Assembly: GCF_000376985.1 (NCBI RefSeq)
Contig: NZ_AQYA01000037.1
Span: 360,186 to 424,185 of the forward strand
Direction of reading: 5' to 3'
DNA: 64,000 nt
Origin: Streptococcus henryi DSM 19005
GTDB taxonomy: Bacteria; Bacillota; Bacilli; Lactobacillales; Streptococcaceae
Part shown: piece by piece, positions 9,252-19,339 of the stretch
Numbering within the stretch: position 1 is the stretch's first letter
Layout: each line of letters starts with the position of its first letter
Made by a program: the position numbers and the translations under genes
The notes under the pieces: model-generated
What the model saw: the letters and a program-made list of their open reading frames with translations, nothing else
Databases searched by the model: none
Told to the model about the DNA's origin: nothing

Positions 9252-9288
9252 ATAAAATGAGCTTATCAATTTAGCAAGCTCATTTTAT
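9252..9288. terminator. Bidirectional terminator between bglP and the lipoprotein gene
   Basis: ATAAAATGAGCTT and AAGCTCATTTTAT form a perfect 13-bp stem with A/T tracts on both sides, serving convergent genes. Confidence 0.85.
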
Positions 9289-9302
9289 ATTATGTAAATC
9301 TA

Positions 9303-9929
9303 TTAATCTATCAAACCTGATTGTGTTTTGTTCACAAGAGCATCTTTTTCGAAGGTTAGTGTAACGTTTGCCATAACATTTTCTTCTGATTTTGTTCCGC
9401 TGACCCAAATAGCTTGTAGACTTTCAGTATCTGTAGAATTTGCTTCAGAGAAGTCATCTGGTTCACCCAGAATCTCGATTGCCTTACGGAAGCTGATTCC
9501 TTCCTCCACAGTATTGTAAAGTGATTTATCAATGCGTGTTTTTCGATTAAAGGCAAAATTAGAAATGGCCCGAGCAATCGTACTGTCCTCAAAGAGGTGT
9601 ACACTGACAGTTACTGAATCAAATTGCCAAGTGTATAAATCGAGAGTAACATCACCGGCAGGACTTTGTTCGTGTGTACTTGGTTCTCCAAACAATTCTT
9701 TTAAATCTGCTAAGCTAGTTCCACCTTTGAATTCATTTGCAACAGTTGCTACCTTGATATTATTAAATTTGAGTCTAACATCTTGATGTGCAGCTTCAGT
9801 AGTTGAAGAGGTAGAAGTGAGTAAATTTGTATCTGCTTCAGAAGATTTTGATTCTTTTTTATTTTCATTACAGCCAGCGAGACTAAACGATACTAAGGCT
9901 AAGGTAAGTAAATAGAGACTTTTTTTCAC
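9303..9929 (-). CDS. DUF3862-type lipoprotein of unknown function
   Basis: This 208-residue exported protein has a signal peptide ending in the lipobox LAGC (cysteine near residue 20), so it should be lipid-anchored on the outer face of the membrane. After a Ser/Thr/Glu-rich linker (about 21-55) come two repeats with SmpA/BLIP-like motifs: GTSLADLKELFGEPS and GISFRKAIEILGEPDDF. This is the pattern of streptococcal DUF3862 lipoproteins. Function is unknown; the fold family often binds other proteins. It is monocistronic and convergent with bglP. Confidence 0.8.
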   Translation of the reverse strand: MKKSLYLLTLALVSFSLAGCNENKKESKSSEADTNLLTSTSSTTEAAHQDVRLKFNNIKVATVANEFKGGTSLADLKELFGEPSTHEQSPAGDVTLDLYTWQFDSVTVSVHLFEDSTIARAISNFAFNRKTRIDKSLYNTVEEGISFRKAIEILGEPDDFSEANSTDTESLQAIWVSGTKSEENVMANVTLTFEKDALVNKTQSGLID

Positions 9930-10119
9930 AAGAATTTCCCTCTGAAACTTTCATTGATTTTTTCATTATTATACCACAAACACTGCAACTTGGTCATGTT
10001 CTTACCAGTAAAAGGGGCAATAATATAATGAAATTTGATATTTTAAAAAACTTTTTTTAAATATGCAGTGTAATAAAGTTTGGAAAAATAGTATAAAATT
10101 GGATAGGCTTTCATATTCC

Positions 10120-10155
10120 TAAAAATAAAAACTTCCCAAACATGAAGTTTAGGAA
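10120..10155 (-). terminator. Terminator of ssrA (tmRNA)
   Basis: On the minus strand CTTCCTAAAC-ttcat-GTTTGGGAAG is followed by TTTTTATTTTT, giving a 10-bp stem with one T-G mismatch pair and a T-tract just past the tmRNA 3' end. Confidence 0.85.
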
Positions 10156-10168
10156 GCTATAAAGTCAA

Positions 10169-10514
10169 TGGAGCCGGTGGGAGTCGAACCCACGTCCAAA
10201 CACCTGCCAACATATTTGTCTACAACCATAGGTTATGTATTTGATTTAACTTTAGCACGACACATAACTCAAGCCTTGCTAAAGCGAGCCTATGAATCTC
10301 TTTTTGATTAGCTAGACAATAATCAAACGTAGCTTGCTAATAATAAGACTTCTAACTAAACACAAGCAATTCAGCAAAAGTCACGCTCGCTGGTTTTTAG
10401 GCAGCTAAAGCGTAAGAGTTTGTATTTTTTGCAGTTATATTTAACTGAGCGTTTACGTCGCCACACGAGTCGCAAAATATGCCTCATAATGCCTGTCGAA
10501 TCCGTAACGACCCC
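10169..10514 (-). ncRNA. ssrA: Transfer-messenger RNA (tmRNA)
   Basis: On the minus strand the gene begins GGGGTCGTTACGGATTCGAC and ends GTTCGACTCCCACCGGCTCC plus A. The 7-bp acceptor stem GGGGUCG/CGGCUCC closes, and the T-loop GTTCGACTC is intact. The 3' CCA is not encoded and must be added. The tag reading frame on the minus strand (10432 down to 10397) encodes AKNTNSYALAA followed by TAA, the standard streptococcal degradation tag. The RNA rescues stalled ribosomes with SmpB. A TATAAT box lies about 33 bases upstream of the mature 5' end. Confidence 0.97.
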
Positions 10515-10546
10515 AAGTCAATATGATGTGAGAAACTCACCTCAAA

Positions 10547-10575
10547 TATTATAACAAATAACCTTCTAAATAGCA
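10547..10575 (-). promoter_or_regulatory. Promoter of ssrA
   Basis: On the minus strand TTGCTA, a 17-base spacer and TATAAT lie upstream of the tmRNA 5' end. The gap implies a short pre-tmRNA leader removed by processing. Confidence 0.6.
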
Positions 10576-10593
10576 AAAAAATAACAGATATGA

Positions 10594-10599
10594 TATGAT
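10594..10599 (+). promoter_or_regulatory. Extended -10 element immediately before the TVP38 gene
   Basis: TGA-TATGAT ends six bases before the ATG at 10606, so transcription would start at or very near the start codon. No Shine-Dalgarno is visible. This suggests a leaderless mRNA. Confidence 0.5.
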
Positions 10600-10605
10600 T
10601 GACTT

Positions 10606-11217
10606 ATGAAAATGAAATTGTCCAAGCGCTATCTTTTTTGGCAAAAGGTGATTCAAATCATTGGTTTCGCGGCTCTTATTGCCACAGGAATTTTAGTGTT
10701 TTGGCTCTACCGACTAGGTATATTAAATGATAGTAATGCATTAAAAGATTTTGTAAATTATTATAGATTCTGGGGTCCCTTTATTTTTATCCTTATCCAG
10801 ATTATTCAAGTTGTTTTCCCCATTATTCCTGGTGGAGTTACAACAGTAGCAGGTTTTTTGATCTTTGGAACATGGCAGGGCTTTATCTATAACTATTTAG
10901 GAATACTTCTTGGAAGCGTTATTCTATTTTTGCTGGTACGAATTTTTGGGAAAAAATTCATATTACTCTTTGTTAAAGAAGAAACATTTTATCGCTATGA
11001 AAGAAAGTTAGATACACCCGGATACGAGAGATTCTTTATTTTTTGCATGGCTTCCCCAATATCACCTGCGGATGTTATGGTTATGGTAACAGGATTAACA
11101 AATATGAGTTTAAAAAGATTTGTTGTTATCTTGTTAATTGCAAAGCCTTTGTCAATCATTGGCTATAGTTATCTTTGGATTTTTGGTGGTGACATTATTA
11201 AGTCAATCCTTTCATAG
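10606..11217 (+). CDS. TVP38/TMEM64 (DedA-like, VTT domain) membrane protein
   Basis: This 203-residue integral membrane protein has five to six hydrophobic segments. The VTT-type core is visible as VFPIIPGGVTTVAGFLIFG, and the C-terminal half has SPISPADVMVMVTGLTNM, both characteristic of the TVP38/TMEM64 branch related to DedA. Members are proposed lipid scramblases or flippases acting on undecaprenyl phosphate or phospholipids; no specific substrate can be assigned here. The ATG at 10606 has no ribosome site, and a second ATG (10612) is only two codons later. It is monocistronic with its own terminator. Confidence 0.85.
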   Translation: MKMKLSKRYLFWQKVIQIIGFAALIATGILVFWLYRLGILNDSNALKDFVNYYRFWGPFIFILIQIIQVVFPIIPGGVTTVAGFLIFGTWQGFIYNYLGILLGSVILFLLVRIFGKKFILLFVKEETFYRYERKLDTPGYERFFIFCMASPISPADVMVMVTGLTNMSLKRFVVILLIAKPLSIIGYSYLWIFGGDIIKSILS

Positions 11218-11256
11218 AACAGAGTTGTTTCAATCAACTTTGTTCTATTTTTTTTG
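11216..11256 (+). terminator. Terminator of the TVP38 gene
   Basis: AGAACAGAGTTG and CAACTTTGTTCT form a 12-bp stem with one wobble, followed by a long T-tract. Confidence 0.85.
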
Positions 11257-11284
11257 TGGCTGTTTTTTTCAGAAAGAGACCACA

Positions 11285-11310
11285 TAAAAAGCCATCCTTT
11301 AAGATGACTT
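11285..11310 (-). terminator. Terminator of the YtrA-type ABC operon
   Basis: On the minus strand AAGTCATC-ttaaag-GATGGCTT runs into TTT, just after the permease stop codon. Confidence 0.75.
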
Positions 11311-11316
11311 TAAAAA

Positions 11317-12066
11317 TTATTGTAGATTTAATTTGTTCTTGATAATGTATGCCGTCCCAAAATAGAATATTGAAGATTCAATAATAAATGCTAGGATGTA
11401 ATAAATGAAGAATGGAGTAGAAAATAGATCATCGTAAGGTATGAATTTCTCTAACAAAGGTGTTGTAAACAATATTAAAGCAATAATAATGCTAAAGTAA
11501 GCAACAAAACTCATTAAAATTCTGTGATCAGAGAACAATTGACCAATTGACAAAGCAAAATATATTAAGAGGTTTCCGCTAATATTTGACATAAATGTAT
11601 AGAAAATTAGTAGAAGCAAGTTATTAAAGGGTAATACATCATTAATCGAAGGAAGAAAAATCAATGTCTCCTTAATTCCGACACTCGGTAAAAAGAGAAG
11701 TCCGATAGAAATTAAAATGACTAATGTATTAAAAATACTCCAAAGTACAGATACTAATAACTTAGAAATGATAATTTGATGGATAGAAACTGGCAATGTG
11801 AGTGTCAAATATCCTTCGCGACCAAAGATATGGCTATAGAATCGTTTAACGATAATGGTAATGGTTGCAAGCCAAGAGCTAGCAATTAAAGCTCCGAGAA
11901 TTAGGAAAAGGAAGAAAGGAATAATTTCGTTCATACTTTGTGGATTTGTATCTAATGATTTAATGACAAATCCTAAAAGTGCAGCAATTAGCAACAAGCC
12001 AGTATTAAGGGCAAAATACCATTTACCTACAAATTTTAATTCATATTTTAATAATTTAGAAAACAT
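11317..12066 (-). CDS. ABC-2-type transporter permease (YtrC-like)
   Basis: This 249-residue membrane protein has six hydrophobic segments and no soluble domain. It lies 9 bases downstream of the ABC ATPase, in the order regulator-ATPase-permease typical of GntR/YtrA-controlled operons. The hydrophobicity pattern fits an ABC-2 exporter subunit. In Bacillus the ytr operon responds to cell-wall antibiotics that bind lipid II; transfer of that role to this operon is inference. Confidence 0.8.
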   Translation of the reverse strand: MFSKLLKYELKFVGKWYFALNTGLLLIAALLGFVIKSLDTNPQSMNEIIPFFLFLILGALIASSWLATITIIVKRFYSHIFGREGYLTLTLPVSIHQIIISKLLVSVLWSIFNTLVILISIGLLFLPSVGIKETLIFLPSINDVLPFNNLLLLIFYTFMSNISGNLLIYFALSIGQLFSDHRILMSFVAYFSIIIALILFTTPLLEKFIPYDDLFSTPFFIYYILAFIIESSIFYFGTAYIIKNKLNLQ

Positions 12067-12075
12067 GCTCTCCCC

Positions 12076-12774
12076 CTATCCGTTATACTTTTCACGAAAA
12101 ACAGAGTCAATTGACTTACCATATTCTTCTCGAATATCATCGGCATTTCCTTGTAAGATGATTTTTCCTTCTTTCAGGAAAATAACTTCATCCAGAATAG
12201 GCTCAATATCTGAAATGAGGTGTGTTGAAATGATGACAGAAGCGTCCTCAGAATAATTGTTAATGATTGTTTTTAAGATATAATCACGAGCTGCGGGATC
12301 AACACCGCCAATTGGTTCATCAAGAATATATAGTTTAGCTTTTCTTGCCATGACTAAAACCAATTGGACTTTTTCTTTATTTCCTTTAGACAAGTTTTTG
12401 AGCATATCATTGTCATCTAAATGAAGATCTTTAAGGAGGTTTTCAGCCTTTTCGCGTGAAAAATCTTCGTAAAAGTCATCAAAGAGATCAAGCATATCTT
12501 TGATTTTCATACCTTCTCTTAGATAAGTTGTATCAGGTAGGTATGAAATAATTTTCTTAGTCTCAATTGATGGTCGATAACCGTTAATAACAACATCACC
12601 TTTATCTGGTTGTAAAAGACCGTTAATCAATTTTATTAGAGTTGTTTTTCCACTCCCATTTGAACCAAGGAGGCCGATGATTTTACCAGCAGGAAGAGCT
12701 AGGCTTATGTCATCAATGGCTACTTGTTTTTTATAGGATTTAGAAAGGTGGTGAAGTTGAAGTAATGGTGTCAT
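12076..12774 (-). CDS. ABC transporter ATP-binding protein (YtrB-like)
   Basis: This 232-residue ATPase has Walker A GSNGSGKTT, signature LSKGNKEK (a degenerate LSGGQ, common in CcmA/YtrB-type exporters), Walker B LYILDEP and switch histidine in VIISTHL. It pairs with the downstream permease. Its start overlaps the regulator stop by four bases, so translation is coupled. CcmA-type ATPases of this kind drive export or a sensing and detoxification function. Confidence 0.88.
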   Translation of the reverse strand: MTPLLQLHHLSKSYKKQVAIDDISLALPAGKIIGLLGSNGSGKTTLIKLINGLLQPDKGDVVINGYRPSIETKKIISYLPDTTYLREGMKIKDMLDLFDDFYEDFSREKAENLLKDLHLDDNDMLKNLSKGNKEKVQLVLVMARKAKLYILDEPIGGVDPAARDYILKTIINNYSEDASVIISTHLISDIEPILDEVIFLKEGKIILQGNADDIREEYGKSIDSVFREKYNG

Positions 12775-13145
12775 CCTAGTTTTTCCTCCGTGATATAGGT
12801 GTTTAGAACAGAAAGAATTTCTTTGATACTAAAGCCAATTCTGGTCATGTTATCAACAAAGTTTTTAAGTTCTAATTCTGCCAACTCATTCCGTTTTTGA
12901 ACGATGAGTTCTTTATCGTCAGTTACAAATCGACCAGAAGTTCGTTGGGCATAAACCATTCCTTCACGTTCTAATTCAGAAAAGGCACGTTGCATGGTGT
13001 TTGGATTCACACCAGCAATTTCAGCAAGTTCACGAACTGTAGGGAGTTGCTCACCGCTTTTAATATCTTGGCTAATGATTTGCATTTTAATATGTTGTGC
13101 AATTTGTGCATAAATCGGCGATTTTTCGTCAAATTTCCAGGACAT
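12771..13145 (-). CDS. GntR-family repressor, YtrA subfamily
   Basis: This 124-residue regulator has an N-terminal winged helix (SPIYAQIAQHIKMQI, LPTVRELAEIAGVNPNTM) and only a short C-terminal dimerisation tail, which defines the YtrA subfamily. The ATG follows AAAGGGG. It heads an operon with the ABC ATPase and permease and very likely represses it through the inverted repeat at 13179-13202. The effector is unknown. Confidence 0.88.
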   Translation of the reverse strand: MSWKFDEKSPIYAQIAQHIKMQIISQDIKSGEQLPTVRELAEIAGVNPNTMQRAFSELEREGMVYAQRTSGRFVTDDKELIVQKRNELAELELKNFVDNMTRIGFSIKEILSVLNTYITEEKLG

Positions 13146-13178
13146 ACGGTGCCCCTTTCTATTTAATAATTTATAAGC

Positions 13179-13202
13179 TTTGTACTGCTTTAATGGTACA
13201 AA
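13179..13202. promoter_or_regulatory. Inverted-repeat operator of the YtrA-type operon
   Basis: TTTGTAC and GTACAAA are perfect arms separated by 10 bases, located 34-57 bases upstream of the regulator ATG, where the promoter should be. Position and symmetry suggest autorepression. Confidence 0.65.
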
Positions 13203-13361
13203 AATATCATGAAAATGTCAAGGAATTGAACATTTTATTTTATAATTGAAACTATTTTATAGATTATGAGGCGGTATAATTTTAAATTATCTACAAAATA
13301 AGCATAGTTTTCAATTTCATAGTATAATGAGTATTAGTATTAGATTCAAGAAGGAGGAGTC

Positions 13362-16300
13362 ATGTTTGCACAATTAGATACTAAAACAGTTTATTCATTC
13401 ATGGATAGTCTGATAGACTTAAAGGGCTATGTCAGCCAAGCCAAGTCTTTAGGTTATGAGACAATTGGTATCATGGATAAAGACAATCTATATGCTGCCT
13501 TCCATTTTATTAAAGAAGCACAACAAAATGGAATAAAACCAGTAGTTGGGCTGGAGCTTAATTACTTATCTGAAGACAATCGCCAGTTATGTCTCTATCT
13601 GATAGCCCTAAATACCAAGGGATATCAACAGTTGATGAAGATATCTAGTCGTCAATTAACAAATGGCATACCATTAACTGAGTTAACTTCTTATTTATCT
13701 GATATTGCAGTCATCGTACCGTATAGCGAGGTTCTAGATAGTTTTTCGATACCATTCGATTATTATCTTGGAGTCACGATTGATGCACCTCAAAAAGAAT
13801 ATCCAAGACCAATTATTCCAATAAAGACTGTTAGATACTATGACATGGATGAGACTGAAACTCTACATATGCTCCATGCCATCCGTGACAACCTCCCTTT
13901 AAAGGATGTGCCTGCGGTTGAAGGAAATCAAAATTTTCTTTCTTGTGATGTTGTGACACGTGGGTTTCAAGAAAAATTTCCAGAGGCGATTCAAAATCTT
14001 GAAAAATTAGTTGCAGACATAGACTATCACTTTAATACAGAACTAAAACTTCCGCGTTTTAATCGTCAGAGACCGGCAGTAGAAGAATTAGCAGAGAGGA
14101 CCAAAGAGGGATTAAAAAATAAAAAACTCTGGTTGCCTGTATATCAAGAACGACTAGCTCATGAGCTAGATGTCATCCATAAGATGGGCTTTGATGATTA
14201 CTTCCTAATTGTATGGGACCTGCTCCGTTTTGGACGAAGTCGAGGTTACTATATGGGGATGGGTCGAGGTTCTGCGGCAGGAAGTTTAGTTTCGTTTGCC
14301 TTAGATATTACTGGAATAGATCCTGTTAAAAACAATTTGCTCTTTGAGCGCTTCCTTAATGAGGAACGTTATAGCATGCCAGATATTGATATTGACTTGC
14401 CAGACATTTATCGTAGTGAGTTCTTGCATTACGTCCGAAATCGCTATGGGAGCATGCATTCAGCGCAAATTGTGACCTTTTCAACCTTTGGTGCTAAGCA
14501 GGCTATTCGTGATGTCTTTAAGCGTTTTGGCGCACCTGAGTTCGAGTTAACCAATATCACCCGTAAGATAGGTTTTCGTGATAATCTGGCTAGTGTCTTC
14601 GAAAATAATCTAGCCTTTCGTCAAATCATTAATTCTAAAATAGAATATCAACGAGCTTTTGAAATTGCTAAGAGAATTGAAGGGAATCCACGTCAGACTT
14701 CAATTCATGCTGCTGGTGTCGTTATGAGTGATGATGACTTGACCAATCATATTCCTCTAAAAGCAGGGGATGATATGATGATTACCCAATATGATGCAGG
14801 AGCAGTTGAAGCAAATGGTCTGCTCAAAATGGATTTTCTCGGGCTCCGCAATTTAACCTTTGTGCAAAAGATGCAAGAAAAAGTTGCAAAGGATTACAGA
14901 ATTACTATTGATATTAAGGCTATTGATTTAGAAGATAAAGATACCTTAGCTCTCTTTGCTGCTGGTAAAACCAAGGGTATTTTCCAATTTGAACAAACCG
15001 GAGCTATTAACCTTCTAAAACGCATAAAGCCAGAAAAATTTGAAGATATTGTTGCTACAACAAGTCTTAACAGACCGGGAGCTAGTGATTATACGGAGAA
15101 TTATATTCGTCGTCGTTTTGGAAAAGAAGCAGTAGACTTGATTGATCCAGTCATTGCAGAAATTCTGGAACCGACTTATGGTATCATGCTCTATCAGGAG
15201 CAGGTTATGCAGATTGCACAGATTTATGCAGGGTTTACACTTGGCAAAGCCGATTTGCTGCGACGAGCCATGTCTAAGAAGAATGCAGTAGAGATGCAAA
15301 AAATGGAAGCAGAATTTTTATCTGGTGCGCAAGCTCTTGGGCATCCTTTAGAAACAGCCAAAGATATCTTTGGGCGCATGGCAAAATTTGCAGGATATGG
15401 TTTTAACCGAAGCCATGCCTTCGCCTACTCAGCCCTAGCCTTTCAATTGGCTTATTTTAAAGCTCATTACCCTAATGTCTTCTACGATATTATACTCAAT
15501 TATTCTAGCGCTGATTACATCACCGATGCTTTAGAGTCTGATTTTGAGGTTCAAAAGGTGGATATCAATACGGTTCCCTACAATGACAAGATTGACAAAG
15601 GTAAAATTTATCTAGGGTTAAGGAATATTAAATCTCTTCCTCGTGACATGGCATTATGGATTATTGAAAATCGTCCATTCCAGCATGTCGAAGATTTTCT
15701 AACACGATTACCTAAGAATTACCAAAAGGCTGACCTCGTAGCTCCTCTTATACAAATCGGTGCTTTTGATAACTTTGATAAAAATCGTCGGAAAATCGAA
15801 TCAAATTTGGAGAATCTGCTTATTTTTGTCAATGAGTTGGGTAGTCTCTTTGCGGATTCTTCTTATAATTGGGTTGATAGTCCGGATTACACATCAATTG
15901 AGAAATATCAGATGGAGCAAGAACTTCTAGGAGTTGGTCTTAGTCCCCATCCTCTATTGGAAATAGCAAAGCAGGCTAGTCAAGATTTTATTCCTTTAGA
16001 CAGTTTAGAGGAGAATCTGCAGGCTAAGATTCTAGTTCAGCTAACTGGCATGCGCGTGATTCGGACCAAGTCTGGACAGCAGATGGCTTTCCTTAACGTT
16101 ACAGATACAAAGAAAAAATTTGATGTTACCATTTTTCCTGAAACTTTTTCCAAATATCGTGAGTCGTTGACTGAAGGTGGATATTATTACTTAACTGGGA
16201 AAATTCAAAATAGAGAAGGAAGGCTTCAAATGGTCTTAAATCAAGTTCAAGAAGTCACCACAGAACGACTATGGTTGCTACTAGAGAGTCATCAAAACGA

Positions 16301-16466
16301 TCGAGAAATTTCTGAGATTTTATCTCAATATCCTGGGAATTTTGGAGTAGTCCTACACTATCAAGACTCAAAGCAAACCATTCAGCTTAAAAACATCACA
16401 GTAGATAAGACACCAGAATTACTAAAAAAATTACAAGAATATGTCTTGAAAACGGTTTTTCGCTAA
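13362..16466 (+). CDS. dnaE: DNA polymerase III subunit alpha
   Basis: This 1034-residue C-family DNA polymerase works with PolC at the Gram-positive replication fork. An N-terminal PHP domain (about 1-200) is followed by the polymerase core with catalytic aspartates in PDIDIDLPD (about residue 340), the GRGSAAGSLVSF motif, and FAGYGFNRSHAFAYS. A helix-hairpin-helix region and an OB-fold (about 900-980) complete it. The length is normal for streptococcal DnaE. The start follows AAGGAGGAG. It is transcribed toward pfkA, as in other streptococci. Confidence 0.97.
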   Translation: MFAQLDTKTVYSFMDSLIDLKGYVSQAKSLGYETIGIMDKDNLYAAFHFIKEAQQNGIKPVVGLELNYLSEDNRQLCLYLIALNTKGYQQLMKISSRQLTNGIPLTELTSYLSDIAVIVPYSEVLDSFSIPFDYYLGVTIDAPQKEYPRPIIPIKTVRYYDMDETETLHMLHAIRDNLPLKDVPAVEGNQNFLSCDVVTRGFQEKFPEAIQNLEKLVADIDYHFNTELKLPRFNRQRPAVEELAERTKEGLKNKKLWLPVYQERLAHELDVIHKMGFDDYFLIVWDLLRFGRSRGYYMGMGRGSAAGSLVSFALDITGIDPVKNNLLFERFLNEERYSMPDIDIDLPDIYRSEFLHYVRNRYGSMHSAQIVTFSTFGAKQAIRDVFKRFGAPEFELTNITRKIGFRDNLASVFENNLAFRQIINSKIEYQRAFEIAKRIEGNPRQTSIHAAGVVMSDDDLTNHIPLKAGDDMMITQYDAGAVEANGLLKMDFLGLRNLTFVQKMQEKVAKDYRITIDIKAIDLEDKDTLALFAAGKTKGIFQFEQTGAINLLKRIKPEKFEDIVATTSLNRPGASDYTENYIRRRFGKEAVDLIDPVIAEILEPTYGIMLYQEQVMQIAQIYAGFTLGKADLLRRAMSKKNAVEMQKMEAEFLSGAQALGHPLETAKDIFGRMAKFAGYGFNRSHAFAYSALAFQLAYFKAHYPNVFYDIILNYSSADYITDALESDFEVQKVDINTVPYNDKIDKGKIYLGLRNIKSLPRDMALWIIENRPFQHVEDFLTRLPKNYQKADLVAPLIQIGAFDNFDKNRRKIESNLENLLIFVNELGSLFADSSYNWVDSPDYTSIEKYQMEQELLGVGLSPHPLLEIAKQASQDFIPLDSLEENLQAKILVQLTGMRVIRTKSGQQMAFLNVTDTKKKFDVTIFPETFSKYRESLTEGGYYYLTGKIQNREGRLQMVLNQVQEVTTERLWLLLESHQNDREISEILSQYPGNFGVVLHYQDSKQTIQLKNITVDKTPELLKKLQEYVLKTVFR

Positions 16467-16523
16467 AAATAAATAACAAAGTGAAGCATTTTACAAATGA
16501 ATATGCTATAATAAAAACGTTAG

Positions 16524-17561
<1,038 letters not shown>

Positions 17562-17631
17562 TTGGTCGGTTCATTAATTAATTTTGTAATCATGTCGTTA
17601 ATCGACAAAAAATAAAGGGAGTTTTTATAAA

Positions 17632-19134
17632 ATGCATAAACGCGTAAAAATCGTTGCAACACTTGGTCCTGCGGTAGAATTCCGTGGTGGTAAAAAATTC
17701 GGTGATGATGGTTATTGGGGTGAAAGCCTTGATGTTGAAGCATCAGCTAAGAAAATCGCTGAGTTGATCACAGAAGGCGCTAACGTTTTCCGTTTCAACT
17801 TCTCACACGGTGATCACGCTGAGCAAGGTGCTCGTATGGCTACTGTACGTCGTGCAGAAGAAATCGCTGGTCAAAAAGTTGGTTTCCTTCTTGACACTAA
17901 AGGTCCTGAAATGCGTACTGAATTGTTTGCAGATGATGCAAAAGAATATTCATACAAAACAGGTGAAGTTATCCGCGTTGCTACAAAACAAGGTATCCAA
18001 TCAACTCGCGACGTAATTGCTTTGAACGTTGCCGGTTCTCTTGACGTCTTTGATGATGTTGAAGTTGGTAAACAAGTTCTTATCGATGATGGTAAACTTG
18101 GACTTCGCGTTATCGAAAAAGATGCTGAAAAACGTGAATTTGTTGTTGAAGTTGAAAACGATGGTATCATTGCTAAACAAAAAGGTGTAAACATTCCTTA
18201 CACTAAAATTCCTTTCCCAGCACTTGCAGAACGTGATAACGCTGACATCCGCTTCGGTCTTGAACAAGGTCTTAACTTCATCGCTATCTCATTTGTACGT
18301 ACTGCTAAAGACGTTAACGAAGTTCGTGCTATCTGTGAAGAAACTGGTAACGGACACGTTAAATTGTTCGCTAAAATTGAGAACCAACAAGGTATCGATA
18401 ACATCGATGAAATCATCGAAGCAGCTGATGGTATCATGATCGCTCGTGGTGACATGGGTATCGAAGTTCCATTTGAAATGGTTCCAGTTTACCAAAAAAT
18501 GATCATCACTAAAGTTAATGCAGCTGGTAAAGCAGTTATCACAGCAACTAACATGCTTGAAACAATGACTGAAAAACCACGTGCAACTCGTTCAGAAGTA
18601 TCTGACGTATTTAACGCTGTTATCGACGGTACTGATGCTACAATGCTTTCAGGTGAGTCAGCTAATGGTAAATACCCAGTTGAATCAGTTCGTGCAATGG
18701 CTACAATCGATAAGAATGCTCAAACACTTCTTAACGAATATGGTCGTTTGAACTCTGATAACTTCTCACGTTCAACTAAGACTGATGTTGTTGCTTCAGC
18801 AGTTAAAGATGCAACTAAATCAATGGATATCAAACTTGTTGTTGCTCTTACAGAATCTGGTAACACAGCTCGTCTTATTTCTAAATACCGTCCAGATGCT
18901 GACATCTTGGCAGTAACATTTGATGAGAAAACTCAAAAATCACTTATGATTAACTGGGGTGTTATTCCAGTGGTTACTGAAAAACCTGCTTCAACAGACG
19001 ATATGTTTGAAGTTGCAGAACGAGTAGCTCTTGAATCAGGATTAGTAGAATCAGGTGATAACATTGTTATCGTTGCTGGTGTACCAGTTGGTTCAGGTGG
19101 TACAAACACAATGCGTATCCGCACTGTAAAATAA
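17632..19134 (+). CDS. pyk: Pyruvate kinase
   Basis: This 500-residue enzyme converts phosphoenolpyruvate and ADP to pyruvate and ATP. Seen are the N-terminal VKIVATLGPA, FRFNFSHG, the active-site segment GIMIARGDMGIE and the TATNMLETM motif with a full C-terminal allosteric domain. It follows pfkA in the conserved streptococcal pfk-pyk operon. The ribosome site is AAGGGAG. Codon bias is extreme. Confidence 0.98.
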   Translation: MHKRVKIVATLGPAVEFRGGKKFGDDGYWGESLDVEASAKKIAELITEGANVFRFNFSHGDHAEQGARMATVRRAEEIAGQKVGFLLDTKGPEMRTELFADDAKEYSYKTGEVIRVATKQGIQSTRDVIALNVAGSLDVFDDVEVGKQVLIDDGKLGLRVIEKDAEKREFVVEVENDGIIAKQKGVNIPYTKIPFPALAERDNADIRFGLEQGLNFIAISFVRTAKDVNEVRAICEETGNGHVKLFAKIENQQGIDNIDEIIEAADGIMIARGDMGIEVPFEMVPVYQKMIITKVNAAGKAVITATNMLETMTEKPRATRSEVSDVFNAVIDGTDATMLSGESANGKYPVESVRAMATIDKNAQTLLNEYGRLNSDNFSRSTKTDVVASAVKDATKSMDIKLVVALTESGNTARLISKYRPDADILAVTFDEKTQKSLMINWGVIPVVTEKPASTDDMFEVAERVALESGLVESGDNIVIVAGVPVGSGGTNTMRIRTVK

Positions 19135-19145
19135 TTTGTAATTAA

Positions 19146-19194
19146 AAAGCCTATCATTTCAAGGAATCTTTCTTGATTGATAGGTCTTTTTTGT
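19146..19194 (+). terminator. Terminator of the pfkA-pyk operon
   Basis: CCTATCA...TGATAGG encloses a second stem TCAAG...CTTGA and is followed by a T-tract (tcttttttg). Confidence 0.8.
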
Positions 19195-19339
19195 ATTTTG
19201 GAGCATAGATGGGACGATTATATTTTCTGTAAATGTTTTGTTATAGTTTTGTACATTTGAAGACCGAAGTTTCTTAAACCTTGTCTTTTTTTATTCTCTA
19301 AAAAATGGTATACTGATATAGTATAGAATTGGAGATGTT

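Noticed and set aside
10169..10514. A tRNA gene on the minus strand
   Set aside because: The T-arm-like sequence belongs to tmRNA: the tag reading frame and the 5' GGGGTCGTTACGG sequence settle it.
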